From Lamellibrachia satsuma (Eukaryota; Annelida; Polychaeta; Sabellida; Siboglinidae), in contig BSQZ01000004.1 in assembly GCA_033239005.1 (NCBI GenBank), positions 12,157,507 to 12,221,506 of the forward strand: 64,000 bases of DNA. The letters are read 5' to 3'. The translations under genes were made by a program, and so were the position numbers. Below, one piece after another: positions 1-48,500 of the stretch (the first letter of the stretch is position 1; the number at the start of each line of letters is the position of its first letter). The notes under the pieces are model-generated. The model ran no database searches and was not told the DNA's origin. It worked only from the letters and a program-made list of their open reading frames with translations.

Positions 1-40
1 GAACCAGTTTGATGGTTTTAAATAAATTTTAAGCAATCAA

Positions 41-168
41 CCAAAATTACAGAAGTTTCAGGGTGTCCAATGATAAGTCAAAATTACAGAAGTTTCAGGG
101 TATCCAGTGATAAGTCAAAATTACAGAAGTTTCAGTGTGTCCAGTGATAAGTCAAAATCCCAGAAATA
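41..168. repeat. 37-bp tandem repeat, about 3.4 copies
   Basis: The motif AGAAGTTTCAG recurs at 51, 88 and 125, giving a 37-bp period. It lies downstream of the fibulin stop codon, in the 3' UTR or 3' flank. The rest of 169-991 shows no other gene, and I found no clear poly(A) signal on the minus strand. Confidence 0.8.
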
Positions 169-991
169 CCTTCGTTGGTTGACAACCATATATTTGAAAA
201 CACTAACAGTACACATACCTTCGACAGGGAATGATTTATACAAACCCAGTGAGGCAGAAATGCAGCAATTGGAGGTACACATGATGTAGTTCTCAAGCAG
301 AAGTACTGAAACAGTGTTATTTTAGGGAGAAATTCTGCTCCGTCCTAATCTGGATCATGCTAAAATAAGTACAGTTCCAATTAGGAAAGTGCTTGTGTTC
401 TTCGAATGGCTTCCAGGCCCTCACACAAGCTAGGAGAGGTTGTCAAAACAACAATATACAAAAGAATATCTGATACACTGGTCACAGAATAGAGAACGTG
501 CATGCCTACATCTACCAGCACTGCTACCCTATATATTGCATTAACATATTAAAAATAACGGGAGAATACCACATAAGCAAACCCCATTACAACACAACAT
601 ACTCATTCCATGTACCAAAAGAAGGGTACAGGCAGTTTTTGGCTATTTCTCGAGGGCAAAACACAACACATGCTAACAATGTGTTTTGTGTGGTAATTAC
701 CACCCAATAATATCAAACCATGATATTTTTCCTCGAAAATATCAAGCAAGCATATACTCTACACATATTTCTAAGAGCAAATTATCTTAAACGACAGCAC
801 ACTAAAGTACTTCCATTTCATAGATGAATCATTCATTACAATACAGTTTCATGCACCAGCGTCCCATATAGCGTCATTGAAGAAGTCACACAAAATGCAC
901 CACTAATTCTCCTGTCGTCTAACTATAACAAAACTCATTCATTCAATGTTTTGATTGGTCAAACAATGTTGTCCAATTATCCTGTCACAAG

Positions 992-35301
<34,310 letters not shown>

Positions 35302-35820
35302 GGCTACAGCAGCTGACTGTAATGTAAAACACTCTTCCTCGTAAGTCGACTTTGTGTAAGACAGAAGTCTACTGTGTGATGTAAGTATTGTTCAGGATGT
35401 ACACCAAGTTTATAACAAGTCCAGTGTGTAGAGATCTGCTCAGATGTCACCTCATTGTCATCACTTGTGTCACCTTGTCACAACCTAAGCAGGGAGTAGA
35501 GCTCTCTAGGGAAGCCACAGACAACTGCCAAAGAGCAGCTTTTCTAGGCGTGCTAGTCAGCAGGTTATCTACTGATAAATGTCACAGTGTATGGCTGGCT
35601 GGGGCCAAGGTCCCCAGCAGAGTGGGAGAGGGCAACTCAAAGGGGTGCTGCTGATAAGGGGAAGTGTCCACAAAACACACTATCTTGAAACAAGACAGGG
35701 CTGACTGATTGTACCTTGAAAATTTTCATTTTGTATTATTTGCCCCCATTGCATTCAAGTGTGTTACTTTTTCCATGTTATTTAATGGGCCACTGGGGTA
35801 TAGCAACCCTTATGAAAAAA
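35302..35820 (-). promoter_or_regulatory. Presumed 5' UTR and promoter side of the fibulin gene
   Basis: This lies immediately upstream of the signal-peptide exon. I see no clear TATA box or CpG island and cannot place a TSS. An 88-codon plus-strand ORF at 35388-35654 has no recognisable motif. Confidence 0.3.
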
Positions 35821-35821
35821 G

Positions 35822-35945
35822 AATCTTTAACATTTTAAACAAGATTCAAATTAACAAGATTTAGCAAGATTGCCATTCAAGGCCAAATGGATAATTAAGG
35901 AAGCCTTTGGCTTATCAAGAGTTAAAAAATCTCATCTACTCTTGA
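35822..35945 (-). mobile_element. CR1-like LINE 3' UTR fragment
   Basis: The minus strand reads CTTGATAAGCCAAAGGCTTC and then GGCAATCTTG...CTTGTTAATT, aligning with 41405-41480 downstream of the CR1-like ORF. It is a tail-only copy. Confidence 0.7.
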
Positions 35946-36864
35946 GTGCCGAATAAACGTCCCTATACGCGTATTTATTTGATGAAAAATGCCACCCTAT
36001 ACGTACCTTATTTGGCACTATACTATTATTAAATTTAAACATTTGTGGCTGCCTATATTCTCCCATAATCGTGGCAAATTGTGCAGGTTATAATTTTTAG
36101 GAGAGCAATCGCTCTCGCTCCCTTTTGCTAGCGCTAATCAATCCCACACGGAGTGGTTTACTATGAGGCGCCGTAGCGGCCAAAAGGTATGAGGCGCCGT
36201 AGTTTACCGTTCGCGCTAAAATCACTTGCTCCCAACTGGAGCTGCACGTGGCTCCCTCTGACGGCAAAGTTTTCATCCTTTCGAACAACAGTCGTGAATT
36301 TGGCGGCATCTGAGGATCTTAGATTTTGATCCCGAAGCGTTAGACCGTTAGATTTCCATGCTTAGATGAATCGGTCAGAATACTTAGTTCCCGGGAGCTC
36401 GACATGGTATATTATTAGTTAAAACACCATTATCACTGCGTAAACTGACCATAAATGGCCGCCGTGCGCAGCGCCTCAAACCGGTCGTAACCTGTTGACG
36501 GCGGTTTCCCGTGAAATAGGCTTGCGTATTCAATTAAATAAAAATGTCCATTTAAAAAACGAAAAATTCCCCGGTTTTTCATAGATATCAAATGTGATTA
36601 CTATATCTGCGGTGACGCGAATACGCGCAAAGTTTATGCATATTCAATAGGAAAAAAAACAAAATACACGGCGATCCGTGTAGTTTTCTAGGGACGCCAT
36701 TGCTTCTCGTCTAGCAAAAAAGTCGCTACGCCTACGGCGCTAAAAGACACATATACTAGTTACTTTTTTTGCACTGTACTATTATTTGTTTTGAAAATTT
36801 GCCCCCCTACACTGTTATTCGGCACTATACTATTATTAAATTTGACCGATTTGCCACCCTATAC
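35946..36864. other. Intergenic repeat-like stretch with duplicated flank
   Basis: GGCACTATACTATTATTAAA occurs near 36014 and again near 36825, and ACCCTATAC occurs near both. The middle (36100-36770) is richer in CpG, with repeated GAGGCGCCGTAG (about 36163 and 36190). It looks like non-autonomous transposon material. No coding gene seen. Confidence 0.5.
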
Positions 36865-37244
36865 ATAGATGGATCCAGAGGGGGCTCCAGACCCCCCTTT
36901 TTTGAGTACCATACAATTCATTGCAATTGCATGTCAACGGGGGACAAAGGCATTGCCAAGAAACGACAGAAGGTCAAACTTGTCGATTACCAAGTACGAA
37001 TTGTTTAGTAGCAGTCCGACGTTTTCATACACTGATCTAGCGCAGGCGATATACATGGCGTCCAGGGATCCCCAAAGTTATTCTTAGCATTATCGGTGGC
37101 GTCGTTCATAGATTCATTGCAAACGCGTACCGCACGCACATGTACACACACACGCCCACCTCATGTCTGACCATATCTCGCCGCGAAAGAATGGACATAC
37201 TGTGCGAATGTTTGTCATTCATAGACGTATTGTCCGCAGTTGCT

Positions 37245-37345
37245 GAATCTGCGCAATCTGCCGATTTCGCTCGATTGCGCTGCGCAATCCTGGGATACTC
37301 GAAAATCTGCAGATTGCGCACCCATCTGCAGATTGCGCAGATCCA
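37245..37345. repeat. Cluster of GATTGCGC / GCGCAATC subterminal motifs
   Basis: Five copies occur in 100 bp in both orientations, including the perfect palindrome GATTGCGC-T-GCGCAATC and two TCTGCAGATTGCGCA copies. The position, about 380-480 bp inside the hAT left end, suits transposase-binding subterminal repeats. Confidence 0.75.
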
Positions 37346-37439
37346 GCAAATGCGCCCAACAGACGCGCAGGTCCTTTGATGAAAATCGTCTGCATCAGTT
37401 TTTCGGACCGGACTTTCAAGATAACAATTAGCATTTTTA

Positions 37440-39666
37440 CAGGTCAAAATTTAAGCTATCCTATCGGTTCAACATCAAAAGACACCAGAATGCTCCTTGC
37501 CCTACTTGATAAGCCAGTCCAACCAGAAGATGTACAACAAAAACGTTCACGTCCTGAAGAGCATTGTAGAAACAGTTGTATTTAGAGGAAAACAAAACTT
37601 GCCACTTCGAGGCCACAGGGATGATCGGACAAGTACATCGTCCAACATTGGAAACTTCTGGGCAGTTCTGTATGATGGCCAAACGCGACGATACACTCCG
37701 AGAACACCTCGAGTCCGGAAGGAAGAATGCACAGTATACATCAAGAATCATCCTGAATGAAGTGATTGATGTAGTAGTATAATATATCAGAAAGGAACAT
37801 ACACGAAGCATTGAAGACGAACATTTCGATCATGGCAGATGAGGTCACAGATCCACATGGTAACCAAATTCTGTCAGTGTGCTTGAGGATGCTGGCTGAC
37901 TGTAAAGTCAAACAGTTCTTTTTTGATTTTATATACATTGAGACGGCAACGGGGGAAGCTATAGCTCATGGTGTCATCGAGTGCCTAAAAGATCGTAACA
38001 TAGACATCAGTAAAGCCAGGGGTCAGAGCTACGAGGGTGCGCAGTGTAAGTCCTCGAATAAGGCGTCAGGCGAGGATAAAAGAGCTATCTACACGAGCTT
38101 TGTATATACACCGCAGCAGTCATATCCTCAATTTGAGCATCAGCAATGTCAATAGATTACCTGCCACCCGGAATATTATTGACACCCTTAATGCAGTATT
38201 CCTTTTCTTCGAACGGTCCCCCAAACGACAACCATTCCTGGAACGAATCCTAAAACATCTGGCACCAGATATGAGGAAAAGGAAACTTGTCGGAATATGC
38301 AAGACCAGATGGGTGGAGCGTCACATATACTACGACACGTTTTATGACATGTATGAGTTCTTGTGTGAATGTTTGGAAGCCAGGGCTGTTAACCAGTCTC
38401 ACTTCGTCACGTGCCATCATCGCATTCATCACCACCAAGAATGTTTTGGAGAATGTCAGGTCCATGGCCTCCAAGCTCTAAAAGAGGGAATTAGACATAT
38501 ATCAAGCATACAGTATGATCGACCAAACCAGGAACGAATGATAACGACGAGACAGGAGATAGAGGAGTACAGTGTGTGGTATAAAAATGCTACATGTTTA
38601 GCCACACTTCTTTGTACATCCATCTCAGCACCAGGGACACCCCGATAGTCCCGACAGATGCAAATAGCCAATGCCCCCAGCACATCCCCACGGGAGCACT
38701 ACCTGCGCAATCTGACAATCCCGTTTTGTGACCACCTGTCTGCCGAATTCCACAATCGATTTAACTCAGAAAGCAGGAAGGGTATAGGTATTCTTGTTTT
38801 ACTCCCCGTGATCATTACAGAGACGGGAAATGTACAACATATTATGGACGGATTGATGTTCTGGGAGTCAGACGTGCCAAACATCTCTTCCTGCTAGCTG
38901 AGGTGAAGGAATGGCAGCGCTATTGGAGATCCACAGAGACCACACAGTCATCGTCCTCGCCTAACCTGGCTGAATGTCTCGAGCAGATGAAGACATCTTC
39001 CAGAACTTCCGCACCTTGTTGAGGATCAGTTGCACTCTTGTTGTGAGGCAGAGTGTTCATTCTCCTACTTGTTGAGAATCAGTTGTACTCTTGTTGTGAG
39101 GCAGAGTGTTCATTCTCCTACTTGTTGAGGATCAGTTGCACTCTTGTTGTGAGGCAGAGTGTTCATTCTCCTACTTGTTGAGGATCAGTTGCACTCTTGT
39201 TGTGAGGCAGAGTGTTCATTCTCCTACTTGTTGAGGATCAGTTGCACTCTTGTTGTGAGGCAGAGTGTTCATTCTCCTACTTGTTGAGGATCAGTTGCAC
39301 TTTTGTTGTGAGGCAGAGTGTTCATTCTCCTACTTGTTGAGGATCAGTTGCACTCTTGTTGTGAGGCAGAGTGTTCATTCTCCTACTTGTTGAGGATCAG
39401 TTGCACTCTTGTTGTGAGGCAGAGTGTTCATTCTCCTACTTGTTGAGGATCAGTTGCACTCTTGTTGTGAGGCAGAGTGTTCATTCTCCTACCTGCGACG
39501 GGTCAAAGCCTACCTAAGCAAAAGGATGGGGGGGGGGGGAGATTGGCTTTCTGGGCTCACAATGAAGGACATGAACCACAACATGGAGATTGATCTGGAA
39601 ACACCTCAAATCTGGTGTGCTAATATAATCACAACGGAAAATGCAACGTGTAATGGAGCTTGTTGT
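37440..39666 (+). pseudogene. hAT-family transposase, fragmented (DUF4371 / 52-kDa repressor-like)
   Basis: Coding pieces lie in order in different frames: LKSIVETVVFRGKQNLPLRGHRDD (about 37555), FSIMADEVTD-like ISIMADEVTDPHGNQ (37835), ISKARGQSYEGAQC (38010), FFERSPKRQPFLE and GICKTRWVERH (38210-38320), then the C-terminal CEAECSFSYLRRVKAYLSKR and LTMKDMNHNMEIDLE (39450-39600). This matches the TTF-type/DUF4371 hAT transposases, whose C-terminal dimerisation region ends this way. At least four frameshifts and several stops break it, and the C-terminal part is split by a 53-bp tandem array. Confidence 0.8.
39014..39495. repeat. 53-bp array, 9 copies, grown from transposase coding sequence
   Basis: TTGTTGAGGATCAGTTGCAC recurs at 39016, 39069, 39122 and 39175, and so on. 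The unit includes GAGGCAGAGTGTTCATTCTC, which encodes EAECSFS of the hAT C-terminus, and the last copy runs on into the genuine coding sequence. Units differ by only one or two bases. Confidence 0.95.
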
Positions 39667-39814
39667 TGAATGATTAACAGATATGCTTATGAACAACAGT
39701 TATTAATACACAGCTGACATAAACAGTTTCTAGTATATAGTTATTTCCAGCAGCCGGCAACGTCCTATTAACTGACTAAAGTCTTTATAAGGAACGTTAG
39801 TTGTAACTCCAGAA

Positions 39815-41490
<1,676 letters not shown>

Positions 41491-42050
41491 AATGTTATGG
41501 TCTTTTGAGATCTCATTCAACTACTTTTAGCAGAATGTCTCCCGATTCAAATTCAAACCATGAATCGAATGGTACGCTTTATACAGAGTAGCTTTAAAAG
41601 GCAACAACAGTTTGGATAGGCTCTTGAGAGGGCAATATAGTCCTTCTGGGTATTGGTTCATGTAAGTTTCAATTACACCTTGCCTCAGTTCAAACTTGAT
41701 GCCACGACTTTCTGTAATATGAATCCTAGCTACTTTTATTATATCATTCAGAACCACTGTCAAAAGAGGCTGGATGAGAAATTGTTAAACACATTTTTTA
41801 GTCAAGCCTCGTGTTAGCCTCTTTGTGTGCAAAATACTTAAATTGTAATTGAATTGTACACATTGTCGTACGAATAAATATATATTTTTTTAGTATTACT
41901 ACACTACCCCCTGTAGTTTGCAATAATGCCGATACAGTTGTTTTAGTTTAGTTTAGTTAGTTGTTTAATATGCCAATAAATGGCACATGACACATATTTA
42001 ATATTTTCTTTTCGTTTGGACATTTTCAGACACACCGCATTTTCTTCGTT
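41491..42050. other. Intergenic, unassigned; 78-codon minus-strand ORF
   Basis: The minus ORF 41763-41527 (RIHITESRGIKFELRQGVIE) has no domain I recognise. It may be old transposon sequence within the hAT element. The rest is AT-rich. Confidence 0.35.
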
Positions 42051-42165
42051 GGAATAGGCCTACCTACAGGTGTAAATAGGCCTACCTACAGGTGTAAATA
42101 GGCCTACCTACAGGTGTAAATAGGCCTACCTACAGGTGTAAACAGGCCTACCTACAGGTGTAAAT
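42050..42165. repeat. 22-bp minisatellite, 5 copies
   Basis: The unit TAGGCCTACCTACAGGTGTAAA is nearly identical in all copies. Confidence 0.94.
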
Positions 42166-42639
42166 AAAACAACATCCGCTGCGTTTTGCAGAAACTCTAG
42201 ACTCAAAAGCAGTTGCACCTCGTCTACTGTAAATTTGACATTCGAAGTTATACTTATATATGTGACGAAAACAAGAAAATACATAGGACTACTTTATCAC
42301 GATGTTTATATTTTCAGCAAATCCGTATTAAAACGGGACACGGCCGAAGGAAGGCCTTATTCCTAAAAAAAATCCGTATTGTGTACGGGAAATTCGTACG
42401 ATGTCGGATATCTGACTTTTGGGTTGATTTCATTAGGGACTATCTCGTTTAAGACCAGATTATGGGTGTCCCAAATTGCACCATTTCAAGTGATTTGTCA
42501 AAAAAAACGTCCCCCCCCGAGGCAGTTCACGCCTCGTTTCGCGTCTTCGGCGCTTCATACATTACCTTGGACCCCCCTTTCTAAACCCTGGATCCGCCCC
42601 TGCTATACTGTAATTTAGCCCATAAGTTTATTTGGCACT

Positions 42640-42830
42640 CAAGAGTATGTGTAACCCACCCTCCTGAGGTATGCGTCTACTTTGTCTTTAAACATATTCA
42701 CGCTGCTAGCAATACATAGATGACATAATCTGTAGATGATTTGTTCCATTCGTGTATTGTCCTCTCTGTCTCTGACTATTTGAGAGCCAGTACTTCCTGA
42801 TATCAAATCTACACTGATCATTTAATTTAG
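42640..42830 (-). pseudogene. CR1-like LINE C-terminal fragment
   Basis: The minus strand reads RMEQIIYRLCHLCIASSVNM, then FKDKVDAYLRRVGY, parallel to NMFKNNVDTNLRRAGI of the larger copy. It lies just outside the hAT right end. Confidence 0.75.
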
Positions 42831-43760
42831 GCTTTACTAGTGATACCTCTTGTAATTTTACATATAAGATGACACCAGTTTATGATGCAATATAACATGA
42901 ACACATTCTGTGTATGAAGAAAATACTAGTGTACTGCAGGACATTACTCCAAAGATACCCCGCCCTACGCATAGTGGGCGATATTTTCCTAAATCATCCC
43001 GCGCACGACGTCACTTGTTACTTTTTTTATCACAAAACGTCATAATTGTATAGTTTAATATATGCATGGTCATTGTCAAGTAACTTTAGAAATATATATA
43101 TATAAAATAATGCATACGGACATGAAATACGTGTTTATTTCCCTATTTACATGGTTGCATGTTGACTGCGAAAATGTACGTTTTAGGCAAGCAACACGTT
43201 CGCATGAGCTGTATAGTCGTAGATAAAAAATTGGATTCTGGAAGAACAGTCAGATGTCTTTACCTGGACCTGGTTCGGTGACAAAACTTAAAATTAACCA
43301 CGGACAACGCTACGATTTTACGGCAGTAATCTTGAATTTTACACACTTGTCTACGATATTTCGAAGCTGGGGAGTTTTCCTGCTTGAGTTTTCCTTACTT
43401 ACAAATTCCATAACTTTCAAGACCCGCGCGTAAAATGCCGCACCGCGTCTCGCATTTGATGCAAATACGTTTAAACTCAAGTGGCGACCCCTGGTAGATA
43501 GAACAATACACCTTAAAAGAACATTCCGTCGTAAATTAAAACTCCATCCTTAAATGATTTAGCATATCGCGAATCGGTTCGTTGATGTCCAAATATGTAA
43601 TGGGTGAATAGCTTAAATAAAATCCGCTGTTGATTTAATAAAAAATGCATATCTTTGTGCAAATCATCGAAAGAGCTTACTTTACTCGTTTGATCTGGTA
43701 ACGCTCAGACCCCGGAGACGGAGGGATACTGGCATAACATAATGTGCCACCAGAGCCCCG
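42831..43760. other. Intergenic, no feature recognised
   Basis: Mixed AT-rich sequence with an isolated GACGTCAC (CRE-like) near 43010. I cannot assign a function. Confidence 0.4.
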
Positions 43761-43764
43761 TGTG

Positions 43765-43860
43765 GAGAGAGAGTGAGAGAGAGAGAGAGAGAGGGGGGGA
43801 GAGGGAGGGAGGGAGGGAGGGAGGGAGGGAGGGAGGGAGGGAGGGAGGGAGGGAGAGAAG
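43765..43860. repeat. (GA)n-(GGGA)n purine tract
   Basis: About 95 bp of uninterrupted purines, with GAGAGA turning into GGGAGGGA repeats. The mirror-symmetric purine run could form triplex or G-quadruplex structures. Confidence 0.96.
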
Positions 43861-44472
43861 GGTCACCAAGAGAGAATTATTGAACAGTTTATCTAACATA
43901 TATAAGTGTAAGGTAAGCCCGGAACGTTTTCGTTGGGAAATTTCCTCTTCGATGAAAAAGAGAATTATCAGGTTTAATTGGGGCATAAAGAGAGAAAATT
44001 TACATTTTTTCTAGGGACAGAGAGAAAAATGGCCAAAAACAGGGGCATTTGCGCGGCACATACATGTATACCTCAATATAGGGAATACCCCCCCCCCGGA
44101 GCTCCGACTACTTTATATGCAAAATAGTAAACATTTCACGGGTCTAGTAGTTTCTTCAGGGGGCTACTTTGAACACCATGAAAATGGCACTTGACTAAAA
44201 TAGGTAGTAGAGTAGTCATATTATATTGTATTGCAAGCCATAGTTAAACCAACAAATAAAAGCTCACAACATGGAGGAAATTTATACATTTGTCAAACTA
44301 CTAGCTATTACTAGGGTACCGTGAACCGGGGCTACTTTGAAAATGTTTTCCTTCAAAGATATGCAGTTTGCAAGCATTCATACCTGTGCTCCGTGTTATG
44401 ACTTTTTATTTGTTGTGTTAACTATGGTTTGCAATACAATAGGCCTACTTGGTAAAATGGTAATTAGTGGTT

Positions 44473-44475
<3 letters not shown>
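43861..44475. other. Intergenic, GGGCTACTTTGA motif twice
   Basis: GGGGCTACTTTGAA or similar occurs at about 44160 and 44327. It also holds a C10 run near 44089. No gene seen. Confidence 0.4.

Positions 44476-44477
<2 letters not shown>

Positions 44478-44556
<79 letters not shown>
44478..44556. repeat. (AT)n microsatellite
   Basis: About 80 bp of pure AT, 1 kb upstream of the CELSR start codon. Confidence 0.96.
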
Positions 44557-44559
<3 letters not shown>

Positions 44560-45179
44560 TGTAGCACTCCTTTGAGAATCAAAACGTTTTTTTAGGAAAG
44601 TAGGCCTACATTGTATCTACACACTTCCAATATCTAGACAAATTCTAGGGCATGTTTAGAAACAGTGCAGATTGACAAAAAAACATTACTGAAGGAACAA
44701 TCGAAGGACACGAAGCCATGGGCAGGCAAATACTAAAATACACCAATTATGACAGTACGCTAAATATGGCTTGAAACACCAGTCAATGACACCCAGCTGC
44801 TGACAATAATTATTGCAAATGACAAATCGAATTGTGTGGAGGGCTATGGTCGTCAGCGTCACCAGACACTCCACACGAAGAAGTTAAGCGCGTCGCAGTG
44901 ACAGCGAAGCGTAACGTTGTCCAATTCAAAGGCTCTTGGCTACGTCACATATTGTGGATGCATCCATTAATAACTAATAATTATCTTCGGCCGCCAACCG
45001 ATGGGTGCACTCATGCTACAACTGTCCGACTACTCATCATACCGTATCGGAATTACCCATATCATACTTACACATTATTAATTAATACGTGAATATTAAT
45101 AACACTAAAAACGTGTTTGGGTTATAATTTTTACTATGTCATCATTTTCAATTATTACATGAAAATTAAACTTTGCGGT

Positions 45180-45548
45180 GATGTGACCCCCCTCGCCCCA
45201 CCGAGTCAACCATCCACGAAACCACCTGTCACAGCAGAGTGCACTGGACGGAGGGAGGACAACAGAACAGCGCGCACCTTCGCGCAAGTCGAAATCGAGG
45301 CACTAGCTTTGATGATGTCTGCGCTTTGGATTGTGCATGCGGGAAGTGTTGATTCTATGTAAGTAATTGCGATAGGACTGTCGATATCGCTGGCGCACAC
45401 ACCGAGCCGGCACTGGTTATGGATGTGATCGTTCGTTGGCCAGTAGACGTCTAGATCGAGTGTGTTTAGTGTTTTTTATTTTGGATAGTGGACACCTGAC
45501 GCGCGCGCTGGTCGTGTGTGTTGTTGCGGAGTTCGTCGGCCAGGCGAC
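45180..45548 (+). promoter_or_regulatory. CpG-rich 5' region of the CELSR-like gene
   Basis: CpG density rises sharply (GCGCGCACCTTCGCGC, GACGCGCGCGCTGG) just before the start codon. An in-frame TAG at 45486 shows that the coding sequence starts after it. It probably contains the TSS and 5' UTR. No TATA box is placed. Confidence 0.45.
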
Positions 45549-48500
45549 ATGTCTCGCGCCGCAAGCATGAGATGTCGCCGTCTATCCTGTATTGTCATCA
45601 TCGTCGTCTGCCTCAACTTCGCCGCGGTCTTCACCTATGACGTCCATGTATCGACGTCCGACGGACCGGGAACCGTCCTCTTCAACGCCAGTCTCGGACC
45701 TGGTTGGAACTATCGATTCGAACGGCCCGGCCTCGGTAGCGACGGTTGGGGTCTGGCAGCGCTGCGACTCCACCCGTCCCTCGGCCATATTACGTTGCGT
45801 CGCCCACTGTCGTGCGTCGGCAGTCATCGTTTCCCGTTTAGTGTGTCCGTGGCGGCAACAACCAAGGCCGGACCGGCCAACGCAACGCTCATTCCGTTGT
45901 GGCTGTTTGTTCACGGAAAACACTGCTATTTTAAACAGAAATATGACCACCAGACTTCCGACCGGGAACAGTTGGTAGAGAGTTCCCTGGGTCGCTGTCT
46001 AGACGCCGACTCACAAGTGTTGGCTTTGTCTCGTTTCGTTCCGATAGCATTGTCACAATGTCAAAATAAATACACCATCATCGACACGGAAGGACAGTGG
46101 TCTATAGACCCACGAACTGGGATTATAAGAACAGTAGTTGCATTGTGTCTACGAGAACCATATGAGACTGTGTGGGGTGAACTAACACTGACATGTGGCC
46201 TTCCATTCCAACTGCCCTTCAGAGTCTTCCTCCGTTCGAACAATCATATTGTATCTGATTCAAACGATAACATCAGAAATCGAATGAAGCGTTCTGCAGC
46301 GAACACCCGTCCCCATTTCCCCCAGGGTCTCTATGTGAAGAATGTCCCAGAGGAACAGAGCCCTGGGTTCGTGATTGACACCATAACAGCAGCAGATCCA
46401 GACACAGGTTCAGCTGGTGTGTTGACATATTCCTTGTTGGCGACTCGCGATGGACGAAGTCAGGATATGTTTGCTATAGATCCTATTTCTGGCCAACTGA
46501 CCACAACGAAGAAGCTGGATCGAGAAACCATGTTGACACACTACTTCAGTCTCATCGCAACAGACAATGGTAGTCCACCCCGTAGTGGCATGGCATCACT
46601 GACCATCAACGTCGATGACATGAATGACCATGCGCCTGTGTTTGAGAGTGCTAACTACTCGCAGTCAGTACTGGAGAGCGTGGATGTTGGCACGACGGTC
46701 GTCACGGTGCGAGCAAGTGATGATGACAGTGGACCAAATGCAAAAATACACTACAGCATCATGAACCCGACAGGTGCCAATGGGGTGTTTCGTATCCACC
46801 CTCGTCTCGGTAGCATCACCACAAGGCTTCAGCTGGACCGAGAGCAACATGCCTTCTACAGACTACGGGTACAGGCTGTCGACAATGCCCTGGTGACAAA
46901 TCGCAAAACGGCAACAACCATCGTTGAGATAACCGTCCTTGATGTCAATGACAACAAACCACAGTTCACGAAGAGTTCCTACCCCATTGAAGTCAGTGAA
47001 GACATTGACCCGTCATCGCACCCTGTCATTGCACAGATCCATGCCACTGATACAGATTCTGGAGCGAATGGTAACGTTCGCTACAGCATCAGAGGGGGGA
47101 ATGTGCAGGAAGTGTTTGTGATTGATGCATTATCGGGGAACCTGTCAATCTTGCGTGCGCTAGATTACGAGCAGACAGAGTCATACAAGCTGTCCATCCG
47201 TGCCCAGGACAGTGGAAGGCCAAAGAAGAGCAACACAACGACTGTTCTGATCCGTGTATTAGACATCAACGATAATGCACCCAAGTTCTACCCAACTCTG
47301 TACCAGAAGTCAGTCGTAGAGAATGTTCGTGTTGGTTACAGCATTCTTGATGTTCAGGCATATGATGATGATTCGGGCAGAAATGCAAAGCTGAGATACT
47401 CCATAAAAGGTGCATCTGACGATCTGCCATTCGAAATCGAGGGTAGTACTGGAATCCTGCGAACTACCAAGAGACTAGATCGTGAGAAGATGGCACAGTA
47501 TGCATTCAATGTGCAGGTAGTAGACCGTGGAACGCCAGCATTGTCTGCCACAGCAAGGGTTGAGATCACCCTACGTGATATCAATGATAATACCCCCAAG
47601 TTCGACCCTCGCGTCTATCGGCAGGTCATTGATGAGGAAACGAACCCTGGCACACTGGTTATCATGGTTACGGCACATGATGCGGACGAAGAAGAGAATG
47701 CTCGGGTGACTTATACTATCTCATCTGGGAATGAACGGAACATGTTCAGTATCATCAGCCATAGGGGGCACGGTTTAATAACCTTAGCAAAGGTTCTCAA
47801 CTACAAGGAACAGAGTCGTTACATACTCACCGTGACTGCGTCTGACACCGGCAATCTCATTGATACTGCTACAGTGTTCATCAACATCTCGGATACAAAC
47901 ACGCACTACCCCGAGTTCCCCAGCACCCCGTATATGGTGCGCGTGGATGAGGATAAGTCGGTGGGGCAGGGTATCCTGGTGGTGCATGCAAACGATGATG
48001 ATGAGGGCGACAATGCCCGGATCACGTACACCCTTGACCCGAACAACATATTCCAGATTGATCCGGACACGGGAGAGATCAGCGTGAAGCAGCCGCTGGA
48101 TAGGGAGACCATTGCTGGGTACACGGTCAGTGTGACGGCCACTGACCACGGCCGTCCTGCAAAGAGTGATACAACAGATGTTGAGATCATCGTTGGTGAT
48201 GTCAACGACAATGCCCCCAAGTTCTTGAAGGACACTTACCATGGGCGGATAGTCGAAGGGGCGCCAGTGGGCACGAGTCTGCTGACAGTGTCTGCCACTG
48301 ATGCTGATGCTGGTCTGAATGGGCGTATTCGATATACATTCGAAGGTGGCAACAGTGGCGGTGGCGATTTTGCTCTTGATCCCACTCTTGGAATCCTGCG
48401 ATCAATGAAGCAGATCGACCGTGAAAAAACTTCCAGTTATGAATTAGTGGCCTATGCAGTTGACCGTGGTATGTCTGAGAAGTCGACTTCCGTCATTATC

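Noticed and set aside
41527..41763. 78-codon minus ORF as a gene
   Set aside because: No recognisable motif, surrounded by transposon debris; a database search would be needed.
43742..44014. Arg/Glu/Gly-rich ORF at the GA tract
   Set aside because: Product of the (GA)n/(GGGA)n simple repeat.
45516..45548. Upstream non-ATG extension of the CELSR ORF
   Set aside because: It begins with GTG, which is not expected as a start here. ATG 45549 follows an in-frame stop and precedes a good signal peptide.
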